Shown here in pieces: positions 24,009 to 34,587 of a stretch of DNA of 64,000 nucleotides (within the stretch, counting starts at the first letter, position 1; each line of letters opens with the position of its first letter). The notes below the pieces were generated by a model, which saw nothing but the letters and a program-made list of their open reading frames with translations, searched no databases and was not told where the DNA came from. The translations under genes and the position numbers were made by a program. Origin of the DNA: Anaspis maculata (lineage: Eukaryota; Arthropoda; Insecta; Coleoptera; Scraptiidae); assembly GCA_949128115.1 (NCBI GenBank), contig OX421968.1, positions 30,284,877 to 30,348,876 on the forward strand, read 5' to 3'.

Positions 24009-25103
24009 ATCCCCATCAGTGGCGGACTAAGGGAATTGGGGGCCCGGGGCGGAATTGTGAGATGGGGCCCCTAAGGAATGAAAGTTGAGAATATGAAGGG
24101 GGGCCGGCGGACTTTTTGGCCCACCTTGCCCCGCCGTAATTGAGCAAAAGCCTAAGAAACAAAAAGTGTGTTGTTAACTTGACTATAAAACACACAGTAG
24201 TGCAGTCAGAATTTGAGGGCGGAGAGGGCAAAAGCAACGGTGAGGGTGCAAGTCAGGGAAAAGAAGCGCCGCAGGATTTTTTTGGGCATAATAATGATGC
24301 TGATGATAATCGGTATATTTAGTGCGTTTTGCGATTTCGGTTTTCGACGTTTTCACCAAAATTACTTGATAATCAAACTTCTCTTGAGAAAATTTTTGCG
24401 TTTCTTGAAAATATTCGCCAGAATTTTTTTCTGTATCGGTTTAGTGTGAAATGAAGTGCCATGGGCGCTTGGGAGGTAGAGGGGTGATCTCATTTGCCCA
24501 CTTTCGCCCCCCTTGGCTATGCCACTGACCACCAGTACCTACAAGAAGTTTTCGGTTCCAGCTTTGGATGTTGAATTGGATTTGGACTGTTGACTCAAAG
24601 CTAAAACCTACTCGTATATACAAAATTAGGAATAATATGAATTTCTAGTACCTGCAGCGCGCAGATAAGATAATTGTGTTGTTTTGTCTTTCCCCTCTTT
24701 TGAAAAGAAATAATAAAATACAAAACTTCAAAAGGCTTGAGGCCCCTGGCACTGTGATCTCCAGGGCCGGGGCCCCTAAAGCCCAAAGTGAAAATAATTC
24801 GCAGAGACTGCGTGACACAGACACACCTCTATTGCTTGTGTGTAGGTCCCCAAGCCTGTTGTCATGGGGCCTGCCAAGGTAACTTTAAAATAGAAAAAAT
24901 AGGAAAACAATGTTTCTCACCTAAGTAATATGCAACAAAAAATGAACATCAAGAAAAAATTAAAAATTTTGGATTTTATTCCAATTTTGTGCAGTATTTT
25001 CCACAAACAAGAGGAATTGGGGGCCCCATCAGATTATTGAGGCCCCGAGGCCCGGGGCGAACCGCCCCCGCCGCCCCCCCCTTAGTCCGCCACTGATCCC
25101 CAT
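24009..25103. mobile_element. hAT-type element (24017-25095) with perfect 8-bp duplication
   Basis: Starts CAGTGGCGGACTAAGG at 24017 and ends CCTTAGTCCGCCACTG at 25095, an exact 16-base inverted pair. ATCCCCAT flanks both sides (24009-24016 and 25096-25103). GGGGCCC-rich subterminal blocks occur at both ends. No transposase is visible in 1079 bp, so it is non-autonomous. A repeat shared with 37620-37755 is embedded at about 24400-24535. Confidence 0.85.
24400..24535. repeat. Dispersed repeat end shared with 37620-37755
   Basis: Both sites run from AAAATNTTCGCCAGAA through a GCGCYTGGGARGTAG block to CCCTTGGCTAYGCCACTG. The last part looks like a hAT-type terminus. The left boundary and the partner terminus were not found at either site. 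Confidence 0.55.
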
Positions 25104-25199
25104 TCAGAGAAAGGCGACTCAACTGCTTCACATTGAATCTTGCTGGAAATAAGCAGTGGCCTAGCCAGAATTTGAGACTGACCGGCTGATTAAAAAAAA

Positions 25200-25720
25200 A
25201 ACTTGAACGAAGGAAAAAAAAAGAATATTACACCACGAAAATGGTTCAGCCTGCCATTCTACGGGCATATTTCATCTAAGATGACCAACATCCTGAAACA
25301 CAATCTCCCTCTTAAAATTTCTTTCAAATCACATAACCAGTTGAATAACATACTCAGTAGTAAGGATAAGGTCGATAAAGTGAACAGAAGTGGTGTTCAT
25401 TCATTGGGCTGTTCGCTGTTCAAGCACCTTGTGGAGCTAGGTACGTGAGTCAGACGGGCCGCTTCTTTAGGCAAAGGTCTAAGGAACATGTTAATGCCTT
25501 TGTCAATGATTATCCGGATTAATCTCACTTTGCCAAACATTTCATAGAAACAGGACATACTTTTTCCATCAAGAATTATAAGATATGCTACAGATCCAAA
25601 ATAAGGGCACTTTACTCAACATCAGAGAGAATTTTGAAACAATGAAGACGGCAAGATCGAATCAAAACATTTTTAATGAACTTGTAGACGCTAATCACTC
25701 TTCTTTACTTTCGGTCATCC
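25200..25720 (+). pseudogene. Penelope-like element, GIY-YIG endonuclease relic
   Basis: The frame 25203-25448 ends in VNRSGVHSLGC, the start of a GIY-YIG domain. After a frameshift the next frame reads YVSQTGRFFRQRSKEHVNAF (about 25437-25500), then FAKHFIETGHTF and a terminal block with RSKIRALYSTSERIL. The order (SGVY-C, YVGQTGR-F-R-KEH, FAKH-ETGH, E) is that of the C-terminal endonuclease of Penelope-like retroelements. Frameshifts and stops make it dead. No reverse transcriptase is visible upstream, because the preceding sequence is a hAT-type element, so this is a truncated copy. Confidence 0.75.
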
Positions 25721-25827
25721 TCAACTAGCATCACCTACCCATTAGGACATTGTTTATAGGACTCTTGCAGAATGAAAACACTATCTTTGAACTCTCGGTA
25801 AATCTTGATTCGAACCTTTGACACTAA

Positions 25828-26065
25828 CAGCCAGTTCCACCAGCAAATTTAATCATTGTTAGCTAATTGAGAGATTTTCTCTGGTGAATATTGGCTTAGT
25901 GACCACTGAAAACACAAGTTTCACGAAATATTATGGGAAAATGTTTAGACCACAACAGCTTGTATGCATTTTTCGTGGTCATTCAACCAGCACTGATCTA
26001 GAATCCATCATAGAAAATGCCTCAATTAGTTAACAATGATTAAATTTGCTGGTGGAACTGGATGT
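25828..26065. mobile_element. Palindromic MITE (GTTCCACCAGC family), copy 1
   Basis: CCAGTTCCACCAGCAAATTT at the left and its complement ending AAATTTGCTGGTGGAACTGG at the right start arms that run inward through CATTGTTAGCTAATTGAG to TTTCTCTGGTGAATATTGG. A second full copy lies at 50431-50660 and a half copy at 51003-51160. Confidence 0.8.
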
Positions 26066-27000
26066 AAAAGACCCAGTACGAAAGCAAAATGAAGAACTGA
26101 CCCTCTCTCTTCTCAAGGTATCTTCCTGTCCAACCTCTTGGCGCTACAAAATGGATTGTATACACGTGTATTTGACAAAATTGATTCCAATTTCTAGTCA
26201 TCTTCAAATGTTATGTAAGCGCCAAAAATCAAGCCTAGTTAAGATAGGAAGAGCATGAGGGCGCGTCATCCAAAAGAATCTGTAAGGTGGGGAGAGGCCT
26301 GCGGCACAGCAGGGCAGTTGGAAGCGAGGCGTGATGGGCGAAGGAGTTGCAATAAAGTTGTTGTTCGAAAATTATAAAAAGGTGTTTATCTACTCCTAAT
26401 GAATAATTCTGACATTAACTATGCGTTTCTGATTATTAAATGACATTTATAACTCACTGCCAAAGCCTCGCCCCGTGGGTTATGGGCTCATAATCCAATG
26501 GCTCCAACCAACCACAAGTGGCAATTTCCGTAAATGTAACATATCAAGGAGGCTTATGAGATGACTAGATTTTTAGTCAAATGTCAAATAAAATTCATCC
26601 GGTACCTGTCACTGGAAATTTTTATTTTGCTACATTCACGAAGCCAGAATTAATTCCTACGAAAACGTAGAGATGAACGTGCAGAAATTTTAGAAGCGGC
26701 GAAATCATTAGACCTGAATCTACTACCGGAAAAGTCTCGACACAAGTCGACTTGTGTTGGCTGCAGGTTGGCTGTCTTCTTGCCGGCTGCCGAGCTGCCT
26801 GCCGTCCACCATTCACCAACGCGGTGCATGCTGCAGTCCTTAGAAGCCGCAGGGCAAAATAGTTTCTCAGGTGGTCATTCAGTGCCCTGCGTCTCAATCA
26901 CTGAACGGTTTACGTGGTAGAAACTTCATTATTAGACAAAATAATAATGGAGGTTCATTCAACACAATTATTCTTATTCTTGAATTGTCGTAGATAAAGC
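26066..27000. other. Repeat fragment at 26300-26400; otherwise nothing
   Basis: GGGCAGTTGGAAGCGAGGCG at 26304-26323, followed by GTTGTTGTTCGAAAAT and AAAAAGGTGT, is a diverged copy of part of the right arm of the palindrome at 33600-34587. A GC-rich 91-codon minus frame (26622-26897) has no recognisable family. Confidence 0.5.
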
Positions 27001-27130
27001 ATAGTATTCTACTTGCATATAATGGTTATAATCCACTCGGGTGTTTTACCACAATCGCTATCGCTCGTGTCCTAAACTACACCCTTGTGGATTATAACTA
27101 TCATTATATGCTCGTTGAATAATATACTAT
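27001..27130. mobile_element. Palindromic MITE
   Basis: The arm AGTATTCTACTTGCATATAA, continuing GGTTATAATCCAC, is matched on the right by GTGGATTATAACTATC and TTATATGCTCGTTGAATAA. A related palindrome with the same AGTATATTATTCAAC-type end lies at 42142-42272. Confidence 0.65.
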
Positions 27131-27267
27131 TATTCTACCGCCTCCAGTCCCAAACTACCACAGTTAACACCTCAGAAGCGGGATTGTGTTCCTAGCACCA
27201 CTTTCGAGCCGTCGCGTCCTGACGCGAAAGTTTCAAGTTTTCCGGTCGTGAAGTTGAAGGAGGCAGG

Positions 27268-28820
27268 ATGGCGGAGAGGAGACCATTGCCTTTCGTTTTG
27301 GGAGAAGACGCGAGTGGCGGGAGTGCGCAGGCTCGTACTGCTCGTAATGAGGTCAGTGAAGACAGTCTAGAGAAGGAAGAAGTTTTTTGGTCCCCGCTGT
27401 CACCGATAGATGGAGGTGGAGCAAGAGTGAGCTCAGCGCCAAGGTCAGTGCCAGTTGGACGGCGGTTGACGGACGATCGAGGAGCGGACTTCAGCATGAA
27501 CGAGCAGATGACGTCAATCTTGACTCTGCATGTTTACCCGCACGGAAGAAAACAGAGCAAGGACCGACATTATTCTGTACCAGATGCTACAGAATCAAAA
27601 CCAGGTAACTTCTCGCTTGAATACCATGTATCAAGTTATGCCAGACCTGAATAAAACCATACCAAACTTCAATAGAACTCGAGAGCATGATGCATCAAAG
27701 AGTGCGTTCCACTAAACGATCGCAACGACCGCAACGCCCGTCTACCCGTTCCACTTATAGCCGCGGTCGTGTGTTGCGGTCGTTGCTACGTCACGAATGA
27801 CGTCATACATCGCGACCACTCCAAGCCCACAACGATCGCGCTGAAAAGGTGAGGCGTTGCGGTCGTCTTCTGGTCGTTAGCGGCAATGTTGCCAGCTCTA
27901 GCAATTTATATTGGAAATTGCGACTTACTTTTTTGATTTGGCAATGGCGACCTAAAGTGACGACTTTAAAGTTCAATCAGTTCTATAACGATTTTTTTTT
28001 TAATTTTGCCTCCTTCCACATGATTTTACGCAACTTCATTTAAAAGATAGAGACCATTGGCAGGGCACTGCAATTTCGCGCAACACTAGTTTGGCTACGC
28101 ATCAGCGGCGTAAAACCGGCAACACTGTCGCTGCAATTTTCTCTACAAACGTCAAACCCATGCGTCAAACAAAAAAGTTGTGCCGGTATCCCATCCATAA
28201 TTCCCATACGGTATCCTTATGGCGAACTCAAAAAAAAAATGAAATTAACACTGTTCAACGGAGAACACACCACGACGACCGCACGCCCGTTCCACTTGAG
28301 TTTCCGCTCACAACGACCGCGGGCGTTTGCAAGCTAGTGGAACGGGAAAATCTGCGGTCGTGGGCGTGGGCGTTGCGATCGTTTAGTGGAACGCACTCAA
28401 AATGGTTAGATCGCATAAACAGTGCTAGTTTGTTGCATAACGGGCCGGTGGAGGTGAAACTGGAGACCGCGCATTTGATAGGAGCTGCGAAAGATTGGTA
28501 TGAGGTCCGAAGGAACGACATCGACTCGTGGAGGAAATTCGAGCATCTGTTCAAGGCTACCTTCTTTGTGGAGGAAAGCATGACCGATTCGTGGAGGAAA
28601 GCATGACCCATAAGTGGCTAAAAATAAGCAGGAGAGTACAGGGTAAGGAGCCAGTTGAAGCTTATTTTCACGAGAAGTATAAGCTGTGTAAGAAGTTGAA
28701 TTTGTCTTTTGCGGAATGCAAGGAACCGATCGTAGCCGGTCTGGCGAACAAGTCGTTGATTCCTGGATTGTTGCCAGCACATCACACGACGCGACGATTG
28801 AAGAGCGAAGAGCTTTGACA
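27268..28820 (+). pseudogene. gag: Ty3/gypsy gag, broken by a MITE
   Basis: An ATG at 27268 opens an acidic N-terminal frame. After a +1 shift near 27530 the reading continues in a Gln/Asn-rich segment (27530-27695). The core gag block resumes at 28398 with W-L-R then HLIGAAKDWYEVRR, SWRKFEHLFKATF and a second helix block (28600-28800). This order, the GAA-WY motif and the downstream zinc knuckles identify gag, the particle-forming polyprotein of LTR retrotransposons. The 698-bp insert at 27700-28397 splits it. A 23-bp direct repeat around GTGGAGGAAAGCATGACC (28568-28605) shifts the frame again. Dead copy. No LTR found upstream. Confidence 0.85.
27700..28397. mobile_element. TIR element inside gypsy gag
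   Basis: Starts GAGTGCGTTCCACTAAACGA and ends with the complement TCGTTTAGTGGAACGCACT. The GCGATCGTT and GGTCGT motifs recur throughout. CAAA (or TCAAA) flanks both sides, and taking one copy away rejoins the gag frame, so the boundary is supported by the coding sequence. About 698 bp, no transposase. Superfamily not assigned. Confidence 0.8.
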
Positions 28821-28833
28821 TGACATTCTGAAA

Positions 28834-29300
28834 TTGCATCGAGTTACGATGAAGCGAGACGCGTGCGAGACAGTTTTGAATACCGCTGGTAATTCGCGAA
28901 ACACACTAGACAGTCGTTTGCCGCGAGTGGGACGCGAATCGAGTGGAAATGTTGTAGCCAGGAGGAGGTGCTTCAACTGCGGGGCAAAAGATGGACATAC
29001 GGCTTCCCAGTGCTCAAACGCAAAAGAGAGAGTGTGTTTTACGTGTCGTTTGCCACGACATTACTCCGCGGAGTGTACACAAAAAATTCCAAAAGGGGGG
29101 CGTAGCCCGACCAGCAACAAGCACTCCACGCGAAGCGTTTCCGCGAAAAACGACAAAGACTGTACCGCCGCAAGGAAAACCCCCCCCTCAACGAATTCCA
29201 AACAGACGGCTTTTAGGGACGACAACCGAGACATCATGGCTGTCAACGCGAGTGACATCACCGAACAGCTGATCGGTGAGCTGACCAGTCACAGGCATCT
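28834..29300 (+). pseudogene. Gypsy nucleocapsid with two zinc knuckles
   Basis: Two CCHC zinc knuckles in tandem: CFNCGAKDGHTASQC and CFTCRLPRHYSAEC (about 28972-29070), the RNA-binding signature of retrotransposon nucleocapsids. A basic Ser/Lys-rich tail follows. The spacing C-x2-C-x4-H-x4-C is intact in the first. In the second, the spacing is kept but the residues around the His differ slightly. It lies in frame with nothing upstream because of a stop at 28816-28818. Confidence 0.85.
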
Positions 29301-29369
29301 TTGGCATGTAAGTTCCATCGCACCGCCAAGATTGTGGCCAAGATCAACGACTGTAAGTACCATTGTTTT

Positions 29370-29770
29370 CCATTGTTTTTTGAATATGGGCAGTAGCGTA
29401 TGTCCCCGAGTTTGTGGTAGATAAAGTCAAGGGAATTATACGGGTTTGGCGGCGTTGCCGTCGTCTGTTCTGGCACGACCAAAGCGGACATTGAACTTGA
29501 CAACGTCCGTGTCAATGACATTGAATTTATCGTAGTGCCCGATTACGCCTAATCCGTTGACGTAATTTTAGGACGTAGTTTTGCGGAAAATCAACAGATT
29601 GCGTTTGTTCGTGAAAACGACCAGCAAATGTTTGTGCGACGCGATGAACTACTTTTTCGCAATTTTGAGATACGGCAAGTTTCACCAAGAGTGAAATTAG
29701 AGACAGTTAGAACGGCACACTTGACGAGTCAATTCAGTAGCTTCATCGAAGTGAAAGGAGGCGGAGGCAC
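29370..29770 (+). pseudogene. Gypsy aspartic protease, active site lost
   Basis: Spread over two frames. The active-site block reads NMGSSVC at about 29384-29404 where retropepsins have DTGS, so the catalytic Asp is replaced. A following frame carries ADIELDNVRVNDIEFIVVPD (29490-29550), a stop, then DVILGRSFAENQQIAFV, matching the C-terminal GR loop of gypsy proteases. Position between nucleocapsid and RT fits the pol order. Stops and the lost Asp show it is dead. Confidence 0.8.
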
Positions 29771-30937
29771 GTGCCTTTGACCAATTTTTCCGCGGAGAAA
29801 GTTGACATTCCGCCGAAAACGTGTGAAGGCAAGGCAGCTGTGAACGACGCGGTACTGCAGCTGGAGGAAACTGTTGATGAAAGGCGTCCAATCACGAGTG
29901 AGATGTTGAAGGTTGATTCGGGAACTCACCCGGAGATCGTAAAAGAGCTGTGCGGACTCTGCAATACGTATAGAGATTGCTTTACGTTCAACTTAGCGGA
30001 GCTAGGATGTACGGATTTAGTGGAAATCGATATAGATGATACGGGCGAACCGGTGAAGTCAAAACCTCATAGAGCGAGCATGAAAGAGCGGCAGGTAACA
30101 GAGGACATCATCGCGGAGTGGAAAAATCATGGTCTGGTGACTGAAATTAAGTTGACTTATTGTAGTCCTGTCCTCCTAGTAACAAAGAAGACAAGGGAAC
30201 CACGCTTGGTGGTAGACTACCGAAAGTTAAACAGGCAAACGGTTAACAAGAATTTTCCGATCTCAAGTCCCGAAGAGCATCAGGAAAACATGGCGGGTTG
30301 TAAACTGTTCTCCGTATTAGATCTGAGCCACGGGTATCTACATTTACCCTTGACAGAAAAGGGGAAGGAAAAGACCACCTTCATAACCATGGACGAGACA
30401 GGCCAATTTGAGAGACTGATTTTTGGACTTGTCAATGCACCTTACGAGTTCAGTAGAGCAATGAGTTTGACCCTAGGCCCTCCGAAAAATAAGGTGGTAA
30501 TGTCTCATTTGGACGACCCGATCTGTCCCGCTACGGATTGACCCGATATGCTTTCCAAACTGCGTAAGATTTTTGTCATACTGAGAAGCGCGAAGCTGAT
30601 CTTGAAGCTCTCGAAATGTGTTTTCGGCGCGCGTGAGGTTAAGTACCTGGGAATACAGTTGTCGACAGATGGAATCAAACCAGGACAAGCGAAGACTGCA
30701 GCAAACCGTGAATTTTCGCGACCGCGAAATTTGCGCAAAGTAAGACGATTTCTCGGACTCACTAGTTTTTTTCGGCGGTTCGTGAAGGGTTATGCCGCGA
30801 TCGCGAGACCATTGAGCGAACTTTTGAAAAAGGATCAATGTTTCGGATGGAGACAAGAGCAAAGCGTTACGTTCGATCAGTTGCCCGAGTGTTCGTGCGC
30901 TGAACCGGGTCTGAAGTTCTATAACCCAGACGCGTAA
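29771..30937 (+). pseudogene. pol: Gypsy reverse transcriptase
   Basis: Two frames (29771-30541 and 30548-30937) divided by a stop. RT blocks are in order: VKSKPHRASMKERQVTEDII, YCSPVLLVTKK with PRLVVDYRKLN, FSVLDLSHGYLHLPL, KTTFITMDETGQFERLIFGL with VNAPYEFSRAM, and the catalytic region MSHLDDPICPA. The usual YVDD/YMDD is HLDD, so the Tyr is lost although both Asp remain. The second frame has the connection sequence KCVFGAREVKYLGIQLSTDG and RRFLGLTSFFRRFVKGYA. Family assignment to Ty3/gypsy is secure. Confidence 0.9.
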
Positions 30938-31110
30938 CGAACCGAGCTGCATACAGATGCGTCATCCATAGGATTGGCTGAGATGTTGCTGCGGGAATCC
31001 GACCAAGACGGAAAAATGCATCCAGTCCACTACGTGTCAAAGAAGACAACGAGAAAACCATTCGAGATTTTCTACGGATACTGTCCCCGATTTCATGATG
31101 GCAGGCTATA
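30938..31110 (+). pseudogene. Gypsy RNase H, truncated
   Basis: ELHTDASSIGLAEMLL and HPVHYVSKKTTRK are the first two RNase H blocks (TDAS, and the YxSKK preceding the catalytic Glu). The similarity fades after about 31060, and from about 31150 the sequence is a LINE. The rest of RNase H and the integrase are missing here. A gypsy integrase fragment occurs separately at 42532-42840. Confidence 0.75.
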
Positions 31111-31149
31111 TGCACTACACTACGCCGGAATACACTACGCCGTCAACCG

Positions 31150-33073
31150 CGACGGACGTGCCGATGAGAGCTCCACAACAAACCAACAAACTGTCTACCA
31201 TACTTCAGCATTTTTTGGAACGACTGCATCTCCACTGTCGCCGGTGACTATCATAATGACAGGAACCGTAGGAACAAGATCGGCGGCATCCAGCGTTGAT
31301 GCCCTGACGAAATTTCTCAAAGGAACGAAATTTTCGACGATGATGTCCGCTGCCATCAAACCAAACATCGATCGGCTCACTAAAGAAATGACAACTTCCA
31401 GGACTAGAGTCCTGGAGGAATTGGGTAAGAATAAATCTGAGATTACCCAATGCTGTGCTGATTGTAGCTCGAATATGTCCAAAAGAATCAATGACTTTTC
31501 TAAGGATGAAGTCCTGCGAGCTATGAACAAGATTAAGCCAAAGAAGTCTACTGGTCCTGATCAGATTCCGAGCTTCTTGATCAAAGACTGCGCTCGGGCT
31601 TGGAGCCGACCCTTGCAACACTTGTTCAACTTGTCCGTCAAGTCCTCAGTAATCCCACGCAGATGGAAGTCGTCCAAAATAACTCCGATTCACAAATCTG
31701 GCGACGAGAAAGACATCACCAACTACCGACATATTGCGCTGATATGTGGATTCGCAAAAATTTTCGAGACCTGTGTGTACACCCGAATTTATCAACATGT
31801 AAAGAGCTCAATTTCTACAAGACAGCATGACTTTTTCGGAAAAAGATCTACGGCGACTAATCTGGCGTCCATCACCCACTAGATTTGCCGGGTGCTGGAC
31901 GATGGTAGCCAAGTCGATGCGATATACACAGATTTCGCCAAAGCCTTCGATAGGGTTGATCATCGTGTTCTGCTGGGTAAGCTGTTGGGCTTTGGATTCC
32001 ACCATAACTTGGTTGCCCTGATAGCGAACTATTTCTTGAAGAGAACTCAATACGTGGAATACATGCAGCATAGATTCTTTACCTACACAGCCACCATCGG
32101 AGTACCACAGGGTAGCAACTTGGCACCCTTTCTGTTCCTCCTGTTCATCAAAGACATCACCAACAACCTGAACAGCTAAGTTCTACTATTTGCCGACGAT
32201 GTCAAAATTTACCGGAAGGTCGTGTCTTCTCATGATTGTGCAATGCTCCAGATGGATCTTGACACCATGATGAAATGGTGCTTAGCAAACAACTTGTTCC
32301 TGAACACCTCTAAGTGTAGCGTTCTAGCATATAGTCGACAAAAGAATCCTTTGCACTACAACTACGGACTGGACAGCGCGAGCCTGCGACGATGTACAGA
32401 GGTGAGGGATCTCGGTGTGTTGTTCGACCCCGCCCTGTCATTTAAGCAGCACATAAGCACAATCACGACCTCAGCGTTCAGAGCCCTGGGGTTCGTCTAC
32501 AAAAGTTGCTGTGAATTCACAGGAGACTCAGCTTTGAACATCCTTTATCAGGCGCTAGTTAGATTGAAACTTGAATACTGTTCCATCATATGGTCTCCTC
32601 AACACCAGATACAAAGTGACCAGCTCGAAAACGTCCAGAGGAGATTCCTTAAGTTCCGGCACCACCACCTGTGTGGAACTTATCTTAAAAGAGGCTTTCC
32701 TCATGACCTACTACTTGAAATGTACAATTGCGAAGCCCTGTCTCGGCGTCGCAGGATTTTCCAGATCGGTTTTATTCACAATCTTTGTAATAATGTTGTG
32801 GATGCTCCCGCCTTGCTGGGATACATCATGTTCCATATACCACGTCTGGGGACCAGACGTGCGGCTTCAATTCATGTTTCCATTGCTCGGACAAATATTC
32901 TATATATGTCACCGATCTACCGAGGCTGTACAATCATGAGCAAATTGCTAGTCGAAAACGAGTCCTTTCATCTGGACATGCACAACAGAAATGCCAGAGC
33001 TTTTAGAGACAATGTAAAAGTTTTAATTATGTCTATGTTTCCCATATTCCCATATTTATATTTTTTCGTGTAA
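31150..33073 (+). pseudogene. LINE reverse transcriptase with C-terminal region
   Basis: Three consecutive plus frames (to 31882, 31892-32179, 32222-33073). RT blocks: SKDEVLRAMNKIKPKKSTGP, ITNYRHIALICGFAKIFE, IYTDFAKAFDRVDHRVLL, IGVPQGSNLAPFLFLLFI, then a stop and LLFADDVKIY across the next junction. The C-terminal part has VRDLGVLFDPALSFKQHI and LEYCSIIWSPQHQIQSDQL with ENVQRRFLKF. That VQRRF block is typical of jockey/CR1-group LINEs. The YADD-equivalent FADD is intact. Two frameshifts and at least one stop make it dead. It abuts the gypsy relic upstream and ends before an AT/TAA microsatellite. Confidence 0.88.
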
Positions 33074-33102
33074 ATGGAGTGTTTCGTTCGAAATAAACAT
33101 AT

Positions 33103-33125
33103 TAGTAATAATAATAATGATGATG

Positions 33126-33157
<32 letters not shown>

Positions 33158-33162
33158 CTGCA
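33103..33162. repeat. TAA/TGA microsatellite
   Basis: A run of TAATAATAATGATGATGATA and then TAA repeats, about 60 bp, directly downstream of the LINE 3' end; it may be its tail. Confidence 0.85.
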
Positions 33163-33600
33163 TATGTGTTTCCTAAAACCCATCTTAAACAAAGTTCAAA
33201 GAGTCAATAAAGCGTTTGAAGCTAGGGAACCTGATTCCCCTAAACTTTTGGAAGACCTAACAATGCCACTGGAAAATCTGGTTAAAAAAAATTACCACGC
33301 CAAATGCTAAATTCAGATTGTTTCACGACAATATCGATTCACTTGCTGTGCGAGACAGTTACTTGGGTTACCTTTTTGAAAAGAAGATGACCGAAATGAA
33401 GGCAGCAGGATTCACAAACGATGACGAAGCAAATGTAAGCGAAAGATGTGTTCGATTCGTGCCGAAACTTATAAAAGAAATAATTCAACGATTGCCAGAT
33501 AATGTGCAGATACTGCAACAAATATCTGTTTTTTCGGTGCAAAATGCACTGCATGACATCAAACCCAATCTCATACAGATTTTAGAACATTTGAATTTTA
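33163..33600 (+). pseudogene. hAT-type transposase fragment
   Basis: Two plus frames (33074-33310 tail and 33318-33668). The residues read ERCVRFVPKLIKEIIQRLPD, NVQILQQISVFSVQNAL and KPNLIQILEHLNF. This helical region, with RLPDN and IS-FS-NAL, precedes the catalytic Glu/dimerisation part in a set of insect hAT transposases. The frame runs into the left arm of the palindrome at 33600, where transposase similarity ends. No terminal repeats were found, so this is a fragment. Confidence 0.55.
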
Positions 33601-34587
33601 AAGGCGGCCACCACCGCTCCACACAGATAAGTGCTTACATGATCAGTTATTGTATAAAATATAGGTAAGTAGAATATCCATGATGCATGAGAACAAATTG
33701 AAATAAAATTTCTAAATTGTTCTTTCTAAAAACTCTTGACAGCTATAGATATAGAATGATGATTGTTCAAATCCTGTTGTTGGGTAAATGTGATTAGTGT
33801 AATAATAATTTGTCTTCTCCAACAAGTTCCTTTAATATTAAAACCAGTTTCCATCATCAGCTCTGTGGCTGTGGCTAGAATACAAATACAATTACAACAA
33901 ACATAATGCTATGTGGACTTCTCTGACATTATCTACAACTAATTGTTAACTGCTGGTAGTTTTGGGCTGGGGGCTGGGGGCGGTAGATTATACACCTTTT
34001 TTACGATTTTCGAACAACAACTTCATTGAATCTCCTTCGCCTATCACGCCTCGCTACCAACTGCCCTGCTCTGCCGTAGGCAGGGTTGCCAACAGTAGGG
34101 AAAGTAATGTAATACTTTCAGGGCAGTTGGTAGCGAGGCGTGATAGGCGAAGAAGATTCAATGAAGTTGTTGTTCGAAAATCGTAAAAAAGGTGTATAAT
34201 CTACCGCCCCCAGCCCCCAGCCCAAAACTACCAGCAGTTAACAATTAGTTGTAGATAATGTCAGAGAAGTCCACATAGCATTATGTTTGTTGTAATTGTA
34301 TTTGTATTCTAGCCACAGCCACAGAGCTGATGATGGAAACTGGTTTTAATATTAAAGGAACTTGTTGGAGAAGACAAATTATTATTACACTAATCACATT
34401 TACCCAACAACAGGATTTGAACAATCATCATTCTATATCTATAGCTGTCAAGAGTTTTTAGAAAGAACAATTCAGAAATTTTATTTCAATTTGTTCTCAT
34501 GCATCATGGATATTCTACTTACCTATATTTTATACAATAACTGATCATGTAAGCACTTATCTGTGTGGAGCGGTGGTGGCCGCCTTT
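33600..34587. repeat. Nearly perfect ~1-kb palindrome
   Basis: The left arm 33600-34075 and right arm 34112-34587 are complementary for about 475 bp with only a handful of differences seen by eye (for example at 33711-33720 against 34467-34476, and at 34030 against 34157). The centre is a short unpaired spacer, CTCTGCCGTAGGCAGGGTTG and onward. The outer ends AAAGGCGGCCACCACCGCTC and its complement are sharp. The right end runs straight into SINE sequence. Arm identity is far higher than in the other foldbacks here, so it is young or kept uniform by conversion. Confidence 0.9.

Noticed and set aside
28091..28606. 171-codon novel protein
   Set aside because: The first part is MITE sequence and the second part is gypsy gag; the fused frame is a product of the insertion.
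30974..31882. 302-codon chimeric gene
   Set aside because: It fuses gypsy RNase H and LINE linker across an insertion junction.
33600..34587. Assembly hairpin artefact
   Set aside because: The arms differ at several positions and the spacer is not symmetrical, which a simple read-through artefact would not give; it still deserves checking with long reads.
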